Below, one piece after another: positions 1-7,178 of a DNA stretch of 64,000 nt. Origin of the DNA: Spirochaetaceae bacterium bin103. GTDB taxonomy: Bacteria; Spirochaetota; Spirochaetia; SZUA-6; Bin103. Both the position numbers and the translations under genes were made by a program. A model generated the notes under the pieces. That model worked only from the letters and a program-made list of their open reading frames with translations, searched no databases and was not told the origin of the DNA. The DNA is taken from NCBI GenBank assembly GCA_002238925.1, contig MPNH01000015.1, positions 18,474-82,473 on the forward strand, written 5' to 3'. Every line of letters begins with the position of its first letter. The first letter of the stretch is position 1.

Positions 1-100
1 CCTTGGCGGTGGACAGCAGCCGCTCCAGCTCCTCGCCGGCCGGCACCGCGGCTCCCAGAAGCCCGGCGAGCAGTTCGTCGCGTACGTCAATGGTCGGCAT
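1..100 (-). CDS. pheT: Phenylalanyl-tRNA synthetase beta subunit, N-terminal fragment
   Basis: Only the first 33 codons lie in the window; the gene runs off the left edge. The reading starts MPTIDVRDELLAGLL, which fits the start of archaeal/spirochaete-type PheT rather than the longer bacterial type. A GAGGGA ribosome-binding site sits just before the ATG, and the start lies 12 bases after the pheS stop, so the two subunits are co-transcribed. PheT and PheS form the heterotetramer that charges tRNA-Phe. The identification rests on context plus the short N-terminus. Confidence 0.75.
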   Translation of the reverse strand, partial: MPTIDVRDELLAGLLGAAVPAGEELERLLSTAK

Positions 101-112
101 GGATTCCCTCGC

Positions 113-1654
113 TCAATGCGCCACCCGGCGCCGCACCTGGTCCAGGTCGGGCGAGAACAGGTCGCGGATGTCGTCGATGCCCAGCGACATCATCGCCATG
201 CGGTCAATGCCCAGCCCCCAGGCCAGCACCGGCACGTCGACGCCGAGCGGGCGGGTCACCTCGGGCCGGAATATCCCCGACCCGCCGAGCTCGATCCAGC
301 CCACGGTGGGATGGCGGATGAACACCTCCACCGACGGCTCGGTAAACGGAAAGTAGGCCGGTTCGTAGCGCACGTCGGCGCTGTCCGCCCCAGCCACTTC
401 CTCGGCGAACAGCTTGAGCAGCCCGAGCAGGGTCTTCAGGTTGACGTGCTCGCCGAGCACGATGCCCTCGGTCTGGTAGAAGTCGGCCAAGTGCGACGCG
501 TCCACGTCGTCGGGCCGGAAGCAGCGCATGATGCCGAAGTACTTACCCGGCACCTTGGCGCGGGTGAGGGTCTTGGCGGACACCACGGTGCCGTGGCTGC
601 GCAGGATGGTGCGGCGGGCGAAGTCGGGGTCGAACCGGTACCCCCAGCCGCGGCTGCCGGTCTGCCAGCCGTCGGCGTGGGTGGCCGCCACCCGCTCCAG
701 GTAGGGCTCCGGCAGTTGGCGAGCGTGGCGCGGCTCCTTGATGAAGTACACGTCGTGCTCGTCGCGGGCGGCGTGGAACTGCGGCATGAACAGCGCGTCG
801 CAGCACCAGAAGTTGGTCTCCACCAGCGGCCCGTCGAACTCCTCGAAGCCAAGTGCGGTCAGCTGGTCGCGCACCCGGTCCAGGTAGGCGGTGTACGGGT
901 TGCGCCGCCCGAGCAGCACCCGCCCCGGCGGCGAGTTGACGTTGTAGCGGCGGAACTGCACCGCGCGCCAAGAGCCGTCCGACAGCATGCCCTGCGTCAG
1001 CGAGCCCACTTCCACGCCGCTCATGCCGGCGGCCGCCGCCGCGCGCCGCATCTCCTGGCCGGCCGCGGTCAATGCGTAGCTCACCGTCTCGGACTCGGTG
1101 GCGCGGAATACGCCGCGCGCCGCCCCCCGCTTGCGGCTCAACGCAGCCGCCTGCTCGCGCTCCGCGCCGGTGAGCGCCTCCGCCGCCTCCGAACCGGCGC
1201 CGGCCAGCCGCTCCAGCAGCCCGCGCACCGTGGCCACGCGCGCACTCTCGCCGCCCACGGCGCGCACCTGCCGGCCGCCGTCCATCGCCAGCACGCGTTC
1301 CCGCGCCAGGGCGCCGTACGCCGACCCGACGTCGCGCTGTTCCAGCCCTAGCCGGGTGGCGATCTCCGGCATCGGCAAGGGCCCGGCGTCGCGCAGCAAA
1401 GCAACGATGCGTTCCTCCGGCAGGCCGTCGCGCCGGTACTGCTCGCCAAGCTCGGTGAGCTCGTAGCGCACCACCCGGACCCGCTCCCGCTCCGCGATCA
1501 ACCCCTTGCTCTCCAGCCAACTGAACGCCTGGTTGCACTGCCCCAGGTTCAGGCCGGCGGCTGCCATCAGGTCGGCGGCGGTAAACGGCAACTCGCCGGC
1601 GGCGGCGCGCAATGTACGGACTTCAAGCGGATGCAACTGTTCGACGGAATTCAT
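113..1654 (-). CDS. pheS: Phenylalanyl-tRNA synthetase alpha subunit, archaeal/spirochaete type
   Basis: Catalytic subunit that activates phenylalanine and loads it on tRNA-Phe in the cytoplasm. At 513 aa it is much longer than the roughly 330-350 aa of ordinary bacterial PheS. The first 220 or so residues are winged-helix-like repeats, as in archaeal and spirochaete PheS. The class II core follows: motif 1 region with YTAYLDRVRDQL, the FHAARDEHDVYF segment (bacterial HPAR equivalent), motif 2 around IMRCFRPDDVDASH, the TEPSVEVF strand and motif 3 GLGIDRMAMMSLGI. The ATG giving MNSVEQLHPLEV is preferred over an upstream start at 1681 because homologues begin at this helix. The downstream neighbour is pheT. 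The assignment is secure; the exact start is less so. Confidence 0.93.
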   Translation of the reverse strand: MNSVEQLHPLEVRTLRAAAGELPFTAADLMAAAGLNLGQCNQAFSWLESKGLIAERERVRVVRYELTELGEQYRRDGLPEERIVALLRDAGPLPMPEIATRLGLEQRDVGSAYGALARERVLAMDGGRQVRAVGGESARVATVRGLLERLAGAGSEAAEALTGAEREQAAALSRKRGAARGVFRATESETVSYALTAAGQEMRRAAAAAGMSGVEVGSLTQGMLSDGSWRAVQFRRYNVNSPPGRVLLGRRNPYTAYLDRVRDQLTALGFEEFDGPLVETNFWCCDALFMPQFHAARDEHDVYFIKEPRHARQLPEPYLERVAATHADGWQTGSRGWGYRFDPDFARRTILRSHGTVVSAKTLTRAKVPGKYFGIMRCFRPDDVDASHLADFYQTEGIVLGEHVNLKTLLGLLKLFAEEVAGADSADVRYEPAYFPFTEPSVEVFIRHPTVGWIELGGSGIFRPEVTRPLGVDVPVLAWGLGIDRMAMMSLGIDDIRDLFSPDLDQVRRRVAH

Positions 1655-1906
1655 GGCAAGGTTGGCAAGAACCGACAGCACGCTGCCAGCGGGTAGCTTC
1701 CGCGAAATCTAATACAAGAACCGCTCGCCCTGCAAATCCCTGCAAAAGAGCGAAATGAGCGAAATGAGCACCGCGCCGTTTCGCGCTATACTTGTTGTTG
1801 CGGCCAACCGAGCAACGTTCTCCACGCGGAGCCGCCCGCGCTCTGCGGCCGGGCAGGCGCCGGGCGACGATGCCGGGCACGACCAGTCGGCCACGGAGGA
1901 CTACGG

Positions 1907-2533
1907 GTGTCAGACAAGATCGACTTGAAGAAACAGCACCGCGAGCTGTTCGCGGCCAGACGCAGCGCACACGTGGTCACGTTGCCGGAGCGAACCTGTT
2001 TGGCAGTCGAGGGCGCCGGGGCGCCAGCGGACGAACAATACCAAAGCGCGGTCGGAGCGCTCTATGCGGTAGCCTACAAGATCAAGTTCGGACGCAGGAA
2101 GGCGGGGATCGGTCCCGACTTCGTGGTGGCGCCGCTGGAAACCGAGTGGTGGGACGAAACCGGCGCCCGGTGCGACCCGTTGGCGCGGCCGGACACCACG
2201 CGCTGGCGGGCGATGATCATGCTGCCCGAGTTCGTGTCCGCCTCCGACGCGGCGGCCGGCGCCGCGGCGGCAACCGCGCTGGCCAGGGCCGGTACCCCCG
2301 CCAACCCGATGCTGCCGCGGCTGCGCCGGCTCACCGTGGCGGGCGGGCGTGCGGCGCAACTCCTGTACGTCGGGCCCTACACCGACCTGGGAGACGCCAT
2401 CCGCCGCCTGCACCAGTTTATAGCCAGCGTGGGACTGACCGCGGCGGGGCGCCACCACGACACCTACCTGAACGACCCCAACCACTCCGAGCCGAACAAG
2501 CTCAAGACCATCCTGCGCCAGCCGGTGGCCTAG
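1907..2533 (+). CDS. GyrI-like small-molecule-binding domain protein
   Basis: A 208-aa soluble protein that looks like the stand-alone GyrI-like (SOUL/GyrI-fold) family, often annotated as hypothetical. The N-terminal part (YQSAVGALYAVAYKIKFG and the DFVVAPLETEWW stretch) and the C-terminal strand RAAQLLYVGPYTDLGDAI followed by the HDTYLNDPN segment are typical. The family is thought to bind small hydrophobic compounds; no catalytic role is shown here. The GTG start is supported by a GGAGGA site 6 bases upstream. It stands alone between pheS and the convergent exchanger gene. Confidence 0.7.
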   Translation: MSDKIDLKKQHRELFAARRSAHVVTLPERTCLAVEGAGAPADEQYQSAVGALYAVAYKIKFGRRKAGIGPDFVVAPLETEWWDETGARCDPLARPDTTRWRAMIMLPEFVSASDAAAGAAAATALARAGTPANPMLPRLRRLTVAGGRAAQLLYVGPYTDLGDAIRRLHQFIASVGLTAAGRHHDTYLNDPNHSEPNKLKTILRQPVA

Positions 2534-2620
2534 TAGGCATAGGCATAGGAGCCTGCCGGATGCGACCGACACCGGACGGCGAAGCGGGAGGTACGGGGCA
2601 GCGCCGACCGGCGGCGGCGA

Positions 2621-3676
2621 TCAGCCATGCGCGCCGCCGGGGGAGCCCGGCACCACGTAGCCGAGCACCACGGTGATCAGGTAAGCGGCCAACAGCACGA
2701 AGCCGAACCCCTTGCTGAACTCGCCGTCGGCGCGGCTCACCCCGACGCGCAGCACCAGCACCACGAACAGCATCGACGGGAAGAACAGGAAGAAGAACTG
2801 CGGCGGCACCTCAAGTCCGCCGCGGGTGGCGGCCGCGGCCGCGCCGCTTACGAACAGCACGTTCAGCACGTCGGCACCGAGCACGTTGCCGATCGCCAGC
2901 GCGCCGTGCCCCTTGCGCACCGCCGTCACCGAGGTAACCAGTTCCGGCAGCGAGGTGCCGAATGCGACCAGGGTGGCGGCGATGATGGCATCCGGAATGT
3001 GCAGCCGCAGCGCGGTCTCCTCGACCGCCGGTATCAGCAGCCGCGACCCGATCACTACCATCGCCAGGCCCGCCACCAGCTTCAGCAGTGCCGGCAGGGT
3101 GCCCTGTTCGGCGGCGGCGGCGTGCGCCGCGGTCTCCTCCTCGTCGGGGGCGGGCGCATCCTTGGACCAGGCGATGGAGCGCCACAGGTACAGCGCGAGC
3201 AGCACCAGGAAAGCCACGCCGACCAGTTGCGGCAGCCGCCCGCCGGCGCTGAAGGTGCCGCGCAGCGCCAGGTACGGAACGCTCGCCGCCACCAGCAGTA
3301 GCGCGCTCGCCACCTGTATCCAGCTCTGCCGGCTCACCAGCCGCTTGTCGACCGGCACCCGCCCGATAAGGATGGCCAGCCCGAGGATCAGCCCGGTGTC
3401 CGCGATGATCGAACCGACCGCGTTGCCGAGCGCCAGGCCGGGGGCGCCCTGCAGCGCCGCGAACACGCTCACCGAGGCTTCCGGCAACGTGGTGCCGATG
3501 CTGACGATGGTGGCGCCGATCAGCATGGTCGGAACCCCCCAGCGCAGCGACAGCGCCACCGCCTGTTCCACCAGCAGGTCGGCGCCCTTCACCAGCACCA
3601 GAATCGCCCCCGCGACTACCGCGAACAGGGCCAGAAGGGGTAGTTGCTGAGCCAGTCCGTTCAGCCAGGCTTCCAT
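2621..3676 (-). CDS. Calcium/sodium antiporter (CaCA family, YrbG-like)
   Basis: Inner-membrane cation exchanger of 351 aa with about ten hydrophobic segments. The two signature alpha repeats are visible. The first is ATIVSIGTTLPEASVSVFAA followed by GNAVGSIIADTG. The second is ATLVAFGTSLPELVTSV followed by GNVLGADVLNVLF. The conserved acidic residues in G(T/S)xLPE are the ion ligands in this family. A charged loop (about residues 165-190, rich in D/E) separates the halves. An upstream GTG at 3745 would add 23 residues without hydrophobic character, so the ATG giving MEAWLNGLAQQL is preferred. The coupling ion (Na+, H+ or K+) cannot be read from sequence. Confidence 0.85.
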   Translation of the reverse strand: MEAWLNGLAQQLPLLALFAVVAGAILVLVKGADLLVEQAVALSLRWGVPTMLIGATIVSIGTTLPEASVSVFAALQGAPGLALGNAVGSIIADTGLILGLAILIGRVPVDKRLVSRQSWIQVASALLLVAASVPYLALRGTFSAGGRLPQLVGVAFLVLLALYLWRSIAWSKDAPAPDEEETAAHAAAAEQGTLPALLKLVAGLAMVVIGSRLLIPAVEETALRLHIPDAIIAATLVAFGTSLPELVTSVTAVRKGHGALAIGNVLGADVLNVLFVSGAAAAATRGGLEVPPQFFFLFFPSMLFVVLVLRVGVSRADGEFSKGFGFVLLAAYLITVVLGYVVPGSPGGAHG

Positions 3677-3800
3677 TACTGCGCTCCGTCTCCCTTGCCG
3701 GCTGGCAGGCAACCAAAATAGTGGCGGCGTCGCCGCCCGGTGCACTCAGTCGGGGTGGCCCGATAGTGGCAAGAGAGGGCCGGTCGATGTCAAGCGCCGA

Positions 3801-3808
3801 GAAGCGCC
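3801..3808. repeat. Target-site duplication, left copy (8 bp)
   Basis: GAAGCGCC directly abuts the left inverted repeat, and an identical GAAGCGCC directly abuts the right one at 7144-7151. Eight to nine bp is the duplication size expected of IS1-type transposition. A preserved duplication means the element entered as one unit and fairly recently. Confidence 0.85.
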
Positions 3809-3832
3809 GGTAGTGTCTCAGCTTGACTCGGG
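3809..3832 (+). repeat. Left terminal inverted repeat
   Basis: Begins GGTAGTGTCTCA and matches the right end in inverted orientation at 21 of 24 positions. The stop codon of the small cysteine-rich gene (3818-3820) falls inside it. Confidence 0.85.
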
Positions 3833-3979
3833 CGGCGGTTGGGAGTGGCGGCACTGGCAGTGGACGATGTACCGGGCTCCGCACTCGGGGCACTCCGGCT
3901 TGCGCTTGGCGTGCGCCTTGCGGACCCCAAGGCCAAGCACCACGGACCGGGCGTCTCCCCGGCGGTCTGCTTTAGACAT
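3818..3979 (-). CDS. 53-aa cysteine-rich (zinc-knuckle-like) passenger protein
   Basis: A small gene inside the transposon. The product starts MSKADRRGDARSVV, has a basic middle (RKAHAKRKPE) and then a CPECGARYIVHCQC segment followed by RH. That CxxC...CxC arrangement resembles a zinc ribbon or knuckle. A GGGAG ribosome-binding site lies about 8 bases upstream of the ATG. It is the last gene on the minus strand, downstream of the transposase, and its stop codon sits within the left inverted repeat. I do not recognise a family. A nucleic-acid-binding helper of the element is possible but not shown. Confidence 0.6.
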   Translation of the reverse strand: MSKADRRGDARSVVLGLGVRKAHAKRKPECPECGARYIVHCQCRHSQPPPESS

Positions 3980-4014
3980 ATCTGTCTCCCGCCACTTGAC
4001 GGGTAGATTAGCGC

Positions 4015-4056
4015 GGGGGTAGGATCAAGATAAGCGTTTTTCCTGATCCTGCCCCC
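4015..4056. other. Strong hairpin inside the transposon
   Basis: GGGGGTAGGATCA pairs with TGATCCTGCCCCC across a 16-base loop, giving a 13-bp stem with a single G-T type pair. It lies between the small cysteine-rich gene and the transposase gene, about 200 bp inside the left end. It is symmetric enough to act on either strand. It could be a transcription or translation attenuator, or a subterminal transposase site; the sequence does not decide. Confidence 0.5.
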
Positions 4057-4075
4057 GGCTTACCGCCAGTGGCTA

Positions 4076-4106
4076 AAGGCGATTCCCGCGAGGGGTCGCC
4101 TTTTTT
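4076..4106. terminator. Hairpin with T-run, likely terminator
   Basis: AAGGCGA and TCGCCTT form a 7-bp stem around a 13-base loop, followed on the plus strand by six T residues. Read on the minus strand the same hairpin is preceded by A and followed by only three T. It lies 65 bp past the transposase stop codon and may be bidirectional, insulating the element's genes. Confidence 0.45.
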
Positions 4107-4170
4107 GCGCCCGTCGCGAATCGCCCAATCGCAGATTATCGAGATTTTAGCTTGACAGCAACCCGCCACC

Positions 4171-5076
4171 CTACTCGGGGCGAGCCTTGGGCTTAGGTCC
4201 GGGCTTGGCGGGCGGGGGCGTCCGCTCATCGATGATGGCGATCAGGTCTTCCAGCTTCCACACACGGTCGGTGAGCTTCGCCGCCATCGCCGGGGTGGTG
4301 TGAATCCTACCGAGCGTCTTATGCGGGCGGCAGTAGTTGTAGTACATCGTGAACAGGGCCACCATGAGCGCATGATTGTTGAGCTTCTTTGAGAAAGCAT
4401 TCGTCAACCGAGTAAACCGGCGCATGCTCATGCGCAGCGTCAGGTTGCTCCGCTCGGCGTAGCTGGTGCTAATCAGGTCCAGGTTAGGCGAGCCGACCAC
4501 CACGGTCTTTTCAACGCCATTCACGGTGCCGGGGCTGTAGCGGCGGTGCGCTTGCTTGCTACCGTCGTCGTCCGCCGGATTGCCGTACTCCTTAACGATC
4601 ATCGCGTAATCCACGTCGCCGCCGAATGCTTCCTCTACCGCGATCAGGTAGGGCCGGTGGCCGTCGCTGGAAAGCTGTACGCGGTTGCGGAGGCGCTTGC
4701 GCAGGTCGTCCATGAAATCGACGGCCGTAGCCGCGGAACGGTCGCCTACGCGCCATGACGGGATCAGCTTGGTATCGGCGCATATAGCGGTCCAGGTCCA
4801 TACGTCGCCAGCTTCCGCCGGTGCGCTCTTGGCGCGCGCAACATTCTTCTGCTTCGCGTATACGAACGACCACGCTTCGTCTACTTCCAAGCGGGTGCAA
4901 GGCAGGTTGCGGATAGCCTCGTCCTGAAACTCGCCGAGGTAGGTGCCGGCAGCTTCGAGCAACTTCGTAACGGTGTTGATAGAGCAGCCCAAGGTGCGGG
5001 TGATGGAGCGCATGCTCATCCCCTCTACCAGCAGCCGAAGTATCATGGCGCGCTTCTCAGTGCTCAGCTTGTTCAT
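4171..5076 (-). CDS. IS1-family DDE transposase (single-frame type)
   Basis: A 301-aa transposase that cuts and joins the element's ends. An N-terminal helix-turn-helix is seen at about residues 10-40 (RSITRTLGCSINTVTKLL). The DDE core follows: LEVDEAWSFV (first D/E), the DGHRPY region (second D) and the YAERSNLTLRM segment (final E). An IS1-like tail comes next, with FSKKLNNHALMVALF, PHKTLG and IHTTPAMA. Unlike E. coli IS1, the protein comes from one frame with no programmed frameshift, and it lacks the N-terminal zinc ribbon of IS1 InsA. The C-terminus ends in a proline/lysine-rich tail (PPPAKPGPKPKARPE). The inverted repeats and 8-bp duplication around it agree with IS1-type transposition. 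Confidence 0.88.
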   Translation of the reverse strand: MNKLSTEKRAMILRLLVEGMSMRSITRTLGCSINTVTKLLEAAGTYLGEFQDEAIRNLPCTRLEVDEAWSFVYAKQKNVARAKSAPAEAGDVWTWTAICADTKLIPSWRVGDRSAATAVDFMDDLRKRLRNRVQLSSDGHRPYLIAVEEAFGGDVDYAMIVKEYGNPADDDGSKQAHRRYSPGTVNGVEKTVVVGSPNLDLISTSYAERSNLTLRMSMRRFTRLTNAFSKKLNNHALMVALFTMYYNYCRPHKTLGRIHTTPAMAAKLTDRVWKLEDLIAIIDERTPPPAKPGPKPKARPE

Positions 5077-5138
5077 GACTATAATATAGTCAAACTGAAC
5101 ATTTTATGCAAGCGGATGCGGGAAAGTATTTTAGATTT

Positions 5139-5321
5139 TTACGCTGACTTCTCGTGCGGCAATGGGGCGTTGAGATCGCGCCGTATCTGCGCCGCTGTCT
5201 CCGATTGGTGCGCCGATAGAAAGCGGTCGAAGCAATCATTGAGCCGGTCCAACTTTTCGTGAATCGGCTTTAGCTTGTCGTCAAAAATAGCCGCGATGCT
5301 CTGTAAATCCTGATCCGTCAT
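5139..5321 (-). CDS. 60-aa coiled-coil-like hypothetical protein of the transposon
   Basis: A short acidic/basic helical protein (MTDQDLQSIAAIFDDKLKPI, then HEKLDRLNDCFDRF) with heptad-like spacing that suggests a coiled coil. It has no recognisable catalytic motif. Its ATG overlaps the stop of the upstream 75-aa gene as ATGA, so the two are translationally coupled and probably work together. It lies between the transposase and the methyltransferase on the same strand. Confidence 0.55.
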   Translation of the reverse strand: MTDQDLQSIAAIFDDKLKPIHEKLDRLNDCFDRFLSAHQSETAAQIRRDLNAPLPHEKSA

Positions 5322-5545
5322 GCTTGCGCCTTGCCCCAGCGGGCCGCGGCGGCCTTACGGGCCACTTCGCTACGTCGCGCCGTCGTCTGGCTAGCAGCGC
5401 GCGCCTTGGCCGCCTTGGCGGGGCCGGTAGGCTCCTGCGCGGAGGCGAGCACTTGATCCTTGTCGTTCGGAATCTCGCCAGTTAGCATGTCCATGACGAG
5501 TTTGGCGCGGGCTACGGGGTCACGCGGGCGCTTCGGGAGGGGCAT
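5318..5545 (-). CDS. 75-aa basic hypothetical protein of the transposon
   Basis: A small lysine/arginine/alanine-rich protein starting MPLPKRPRDPVARAKLVMDM and ending ARKAAAARWGKAQA. The basic ARKAAAARWGK tail recalls histone H1-like or DNA-binding tails seen in small proteins of mobile elements. The family is not recognised. It is coupled to the 60-aa gene by an ATGA overlap. About 125 bp without a gene separates it from the methyltransferase upstream. Confidence 0.55.
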   Translation of the reverse strand: MPLPKRPRDPVARAKLVMDMLTGEIPNDKDQVLASAQEPTGPAKAAKARAASQTTARRSEVARKAAAARWGKAQA

Positions 5546-5670
5546 AGTAGTACCTCCGTTGGTGTTATGCCGTTACTGTACCGAGTGCGGCATAGTTGTG
5601 TCAAGCGATATTCTATCTGCTGACCACCTAACAGATTGCCACAAAACGACTTGCTTAGTCAACCCCGCGA

Positions 5671-7077
5671 TCAAGCCGTCTGGCGGAACTCGGCGAGCCG
5701 AGCTATCAGGTACTCCATGGTTCGGTTGCCCTTGATGCGGTTGCAGGACGAACATAGCAGTTGCAGGTTGTCTATATGGTCGGTCCCGCCGCGGCTCTGC
5801 GGGATCACGTGGTCTACCTCGAACGCGCGGTAAGGGAACTCTGACCGGCACCCGGCGCATAGCCCCTCCTGCTGGCCGAACAGTACGTGCTTGTTCAGCC
5901 GGTAGGGGATCGGAGCCTCGATGTCGGTCCGCTGGGGTATGTCGGTGCGGGCGGTCACCATCCCGGCATGGTAAAGCTCACCCAAGGTATCCCGGAGCCG
6001 CATATGCACCAATTCGACGGCCTTGGGCGATATATCTATGCCTACCCACTCTCGTTGCAGGTTGTCGGCCGCCACGCACGCCGTAGCGCACCCGCAGAAC
6101 GGGTCGAGCACTAGGTCGCCGGGGTTGCTGTTAGCCTTGATGATCCGCGACAGAAGCGCAAGGGGCTTCTGCGTCGGGTAGCCTACTCGCTCTTTCGCCT
6201 GCGAGTTGAGTGGCTGAATGTCAGCCCATACGTCAGCCACTGGAACCCCTGGCATCTCGTCAAGATAGCGCTTGTACCGCACGGGTCTTCCTGGATCAGT
6301 TTGGACCACCCGCCCGGCCTCATAGGCGGCTTGCATTCGCTCCTTGGTCCAGCGCCACACCCTGGTTACTCCAAGGAACTCGTATTCCAGATTCGGCCTG
6401 TCCTTGTTAGGGTTCATCATGTTGTCGAGTTGATACCGCCGTCCGCTACCTGGTTCCTGCCGACCGTAGTGGCTCTTGATGTAATCGTCGTCATACGGAA
6501 CATATTGAGTATTCCAGGTAGCCGAGTCGGTCGCTCCGTAGGTCAAAATGATGTCGTGATTAGACGCAAAGCGTGCAGACGATAGACCCTTGGCGGGAGT
6601 CCGCTGCCATGCGATCTCATTTCTGAACTTGTCTGCCCCAAACACGGCATCCATAAGCAGCTTGAGGTAGTGGCTGGCCGTCGGGTCGCAGTGCAGGTAT
6701 ATAGAACCCGTCTGGGCGAGTACGCGCCGCATTTCCAGTAGGCGCACTCCCATCATGCAGAGGTACGCTTTCATGCCGTCGCCATGTGACACGCCGGCTG
6801 CCTCGATGACCCGGTACATGGCCGGGTGCCGATCCGCGATCAGTCCAAGCCATGCCGTGTCCAGGTCGTCCAGCGTCCATGCATCCTTGAACGCGGCTCC
6901 GGCGGCCCTGCTGCCGATGGGCGCGGAGTAGGTTCGATTGGAGTTGAACGGCGGGTCCAGGTAGATCAGGTCCACCGTCTCGGAGTTGATACCGCGCAGG
7001 ATGTCCAGGTTGTCGCCGGTCCAGATCGTGCGCGGCGCGAAGTTCCGCTCAGGCTTCCCGGACGGTGCGCCTTTCAT
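5671..7077 (-). CDS. DNA methyltransferase (N6-adenine/N4-cytosine type) fused to HNH nuclease domain
   Basis: A 468-aa passenger protein of the transposon. Residues 1-370 or so form a beta-class amino-methyltransferase. The catalytic motif IV is DPPF in DLIYLDPPFNSNRTY near the N-terminus. A target-recognition region sits in the middle, followed by the TQKP segment and motif I as DLVLDPFCGCATACVAA (usually FxGxG; here FCGCAT), then the GIDISPKAVEL strand. Residues about 400-468 form an HNH domain: CAGCRSEF, the DHVIPQSRGGTDHIDNLQLLC segment, then CSSCNRIKGNRT, with two CxxC zinc pairs around the HNH core. Fusing modification and a possible cut in one chain suggests a single-protein modification or restriction activity. 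The recognition sequence cannot be told. Confidence 0.88.
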   Translation of the reverse strand: MKGAPSGKPERNFAPRTIWTGDNLDILRGINSETVDLIYLDPPFNSNRTYSAPIGSRAAGAAFKDAWTLDDLDTAWLGLIADRHPAMYRVIEAAGVSHGDGMKAYLCMMGVRLLEMRRVLAQTGSIYLHCDPTASHYLKLLMDAVFGADKFRNEIAWQRTPAKGLSSARFASNHDIILTYGATDSATWNTQYVPYDDDYIKSHYGRQEPGSGRRYQLDNMMNPNKDRPNLEYEFLGVTRVWRWTKERMQAAYEAGRVVQTDPGRPVRYKRYLDEMPGVPVADVWADIQPLNSQAKERVGYPTQKPLALLSRIIKANSNPGDLVLDPFCGCATACVAADNLQREWVGIDISPKAVELVHMRLRDTLGELYHAGMVTARTDIPQRTDIEAPIPYRLNKHVLFGQQEGLCAGCRSEFPYRAFEVDHVIPQSRGGTDHIDNLQLLCSSCNRIKGNRTMEYLIARLAEFRQTA

Positions 7078-7119
7078 GCATCGGACGCTACCACGGCCTA
7101 TGACGGCCCGTCCAGATTG

Positions 7120-7143
7120 CCGGAGTCAAAGTGAGACACTACC
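7120..7143 (-). repeat. Right terminal inverted repeat
   Basis: Reads GGTAGTGTCTCACTTTGACT on the minus strand, matching the left end at 21 of 24 positions. It lies 43 bp upstream of the methyltransferase start and 36 bp before the likely radC ATG, so the element may supply or disturb the radC promoter. Confidence 0.85.
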
Positions 7144-7151
7144 GAAGCGCC
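7144..7151. repeat. Target-site duplication, right copy (8 bp)
   Basis: GAAGCGCC, identical to 3801-3808 on the other side of the element. Confidence 0.85.
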
Positions 7152-7178
7152 AGCCCTCCGCGGCCCGTTGCCGGTTAC

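Larger units (their letters stand above)
3809..7143. mobile_element. IS1-family transposon with passenger genes (3335 bp)
   Basis: The element is bounded by 24-bp imperfect inverted repeats. The left end (3809-3832) and the reverse complement of the right end (7120-7143) both begin GGTAGTGTCTCA and differ at 3 of 24 positions. An 8-bp direct repeat GAAGCGCC flanks both ends. Inside, all on the minus strand, are an HNH-fused DNA methyltransferase, two tiny coupled genes, an IS1-like DDE transposase and a 53-aa cysteine-rich protein. The element inserted between the exchanger gene and radC. Its coding parts are visibly less GC-biased than the neighbours, in keeping with transfer. It fits the idea of a transporter IS: a simple IS that carries cargo between its ends. 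Confidence 0.85.

Noticed and set aside
116..1351. A 411-aa plus-strand frame over pheS
   Set aside because: It is a high-GC shadow: His/Arg/Gly/Ala-rich, no domain, and it lies entirely antisense to a clear pheS.
7131..7178. GTG at 7131 as the start of radC
   Set aside because: This would start the protein inside the transposon's inverted repeat. The residues before 7179 are not RadC-like, so a later start is preferred.
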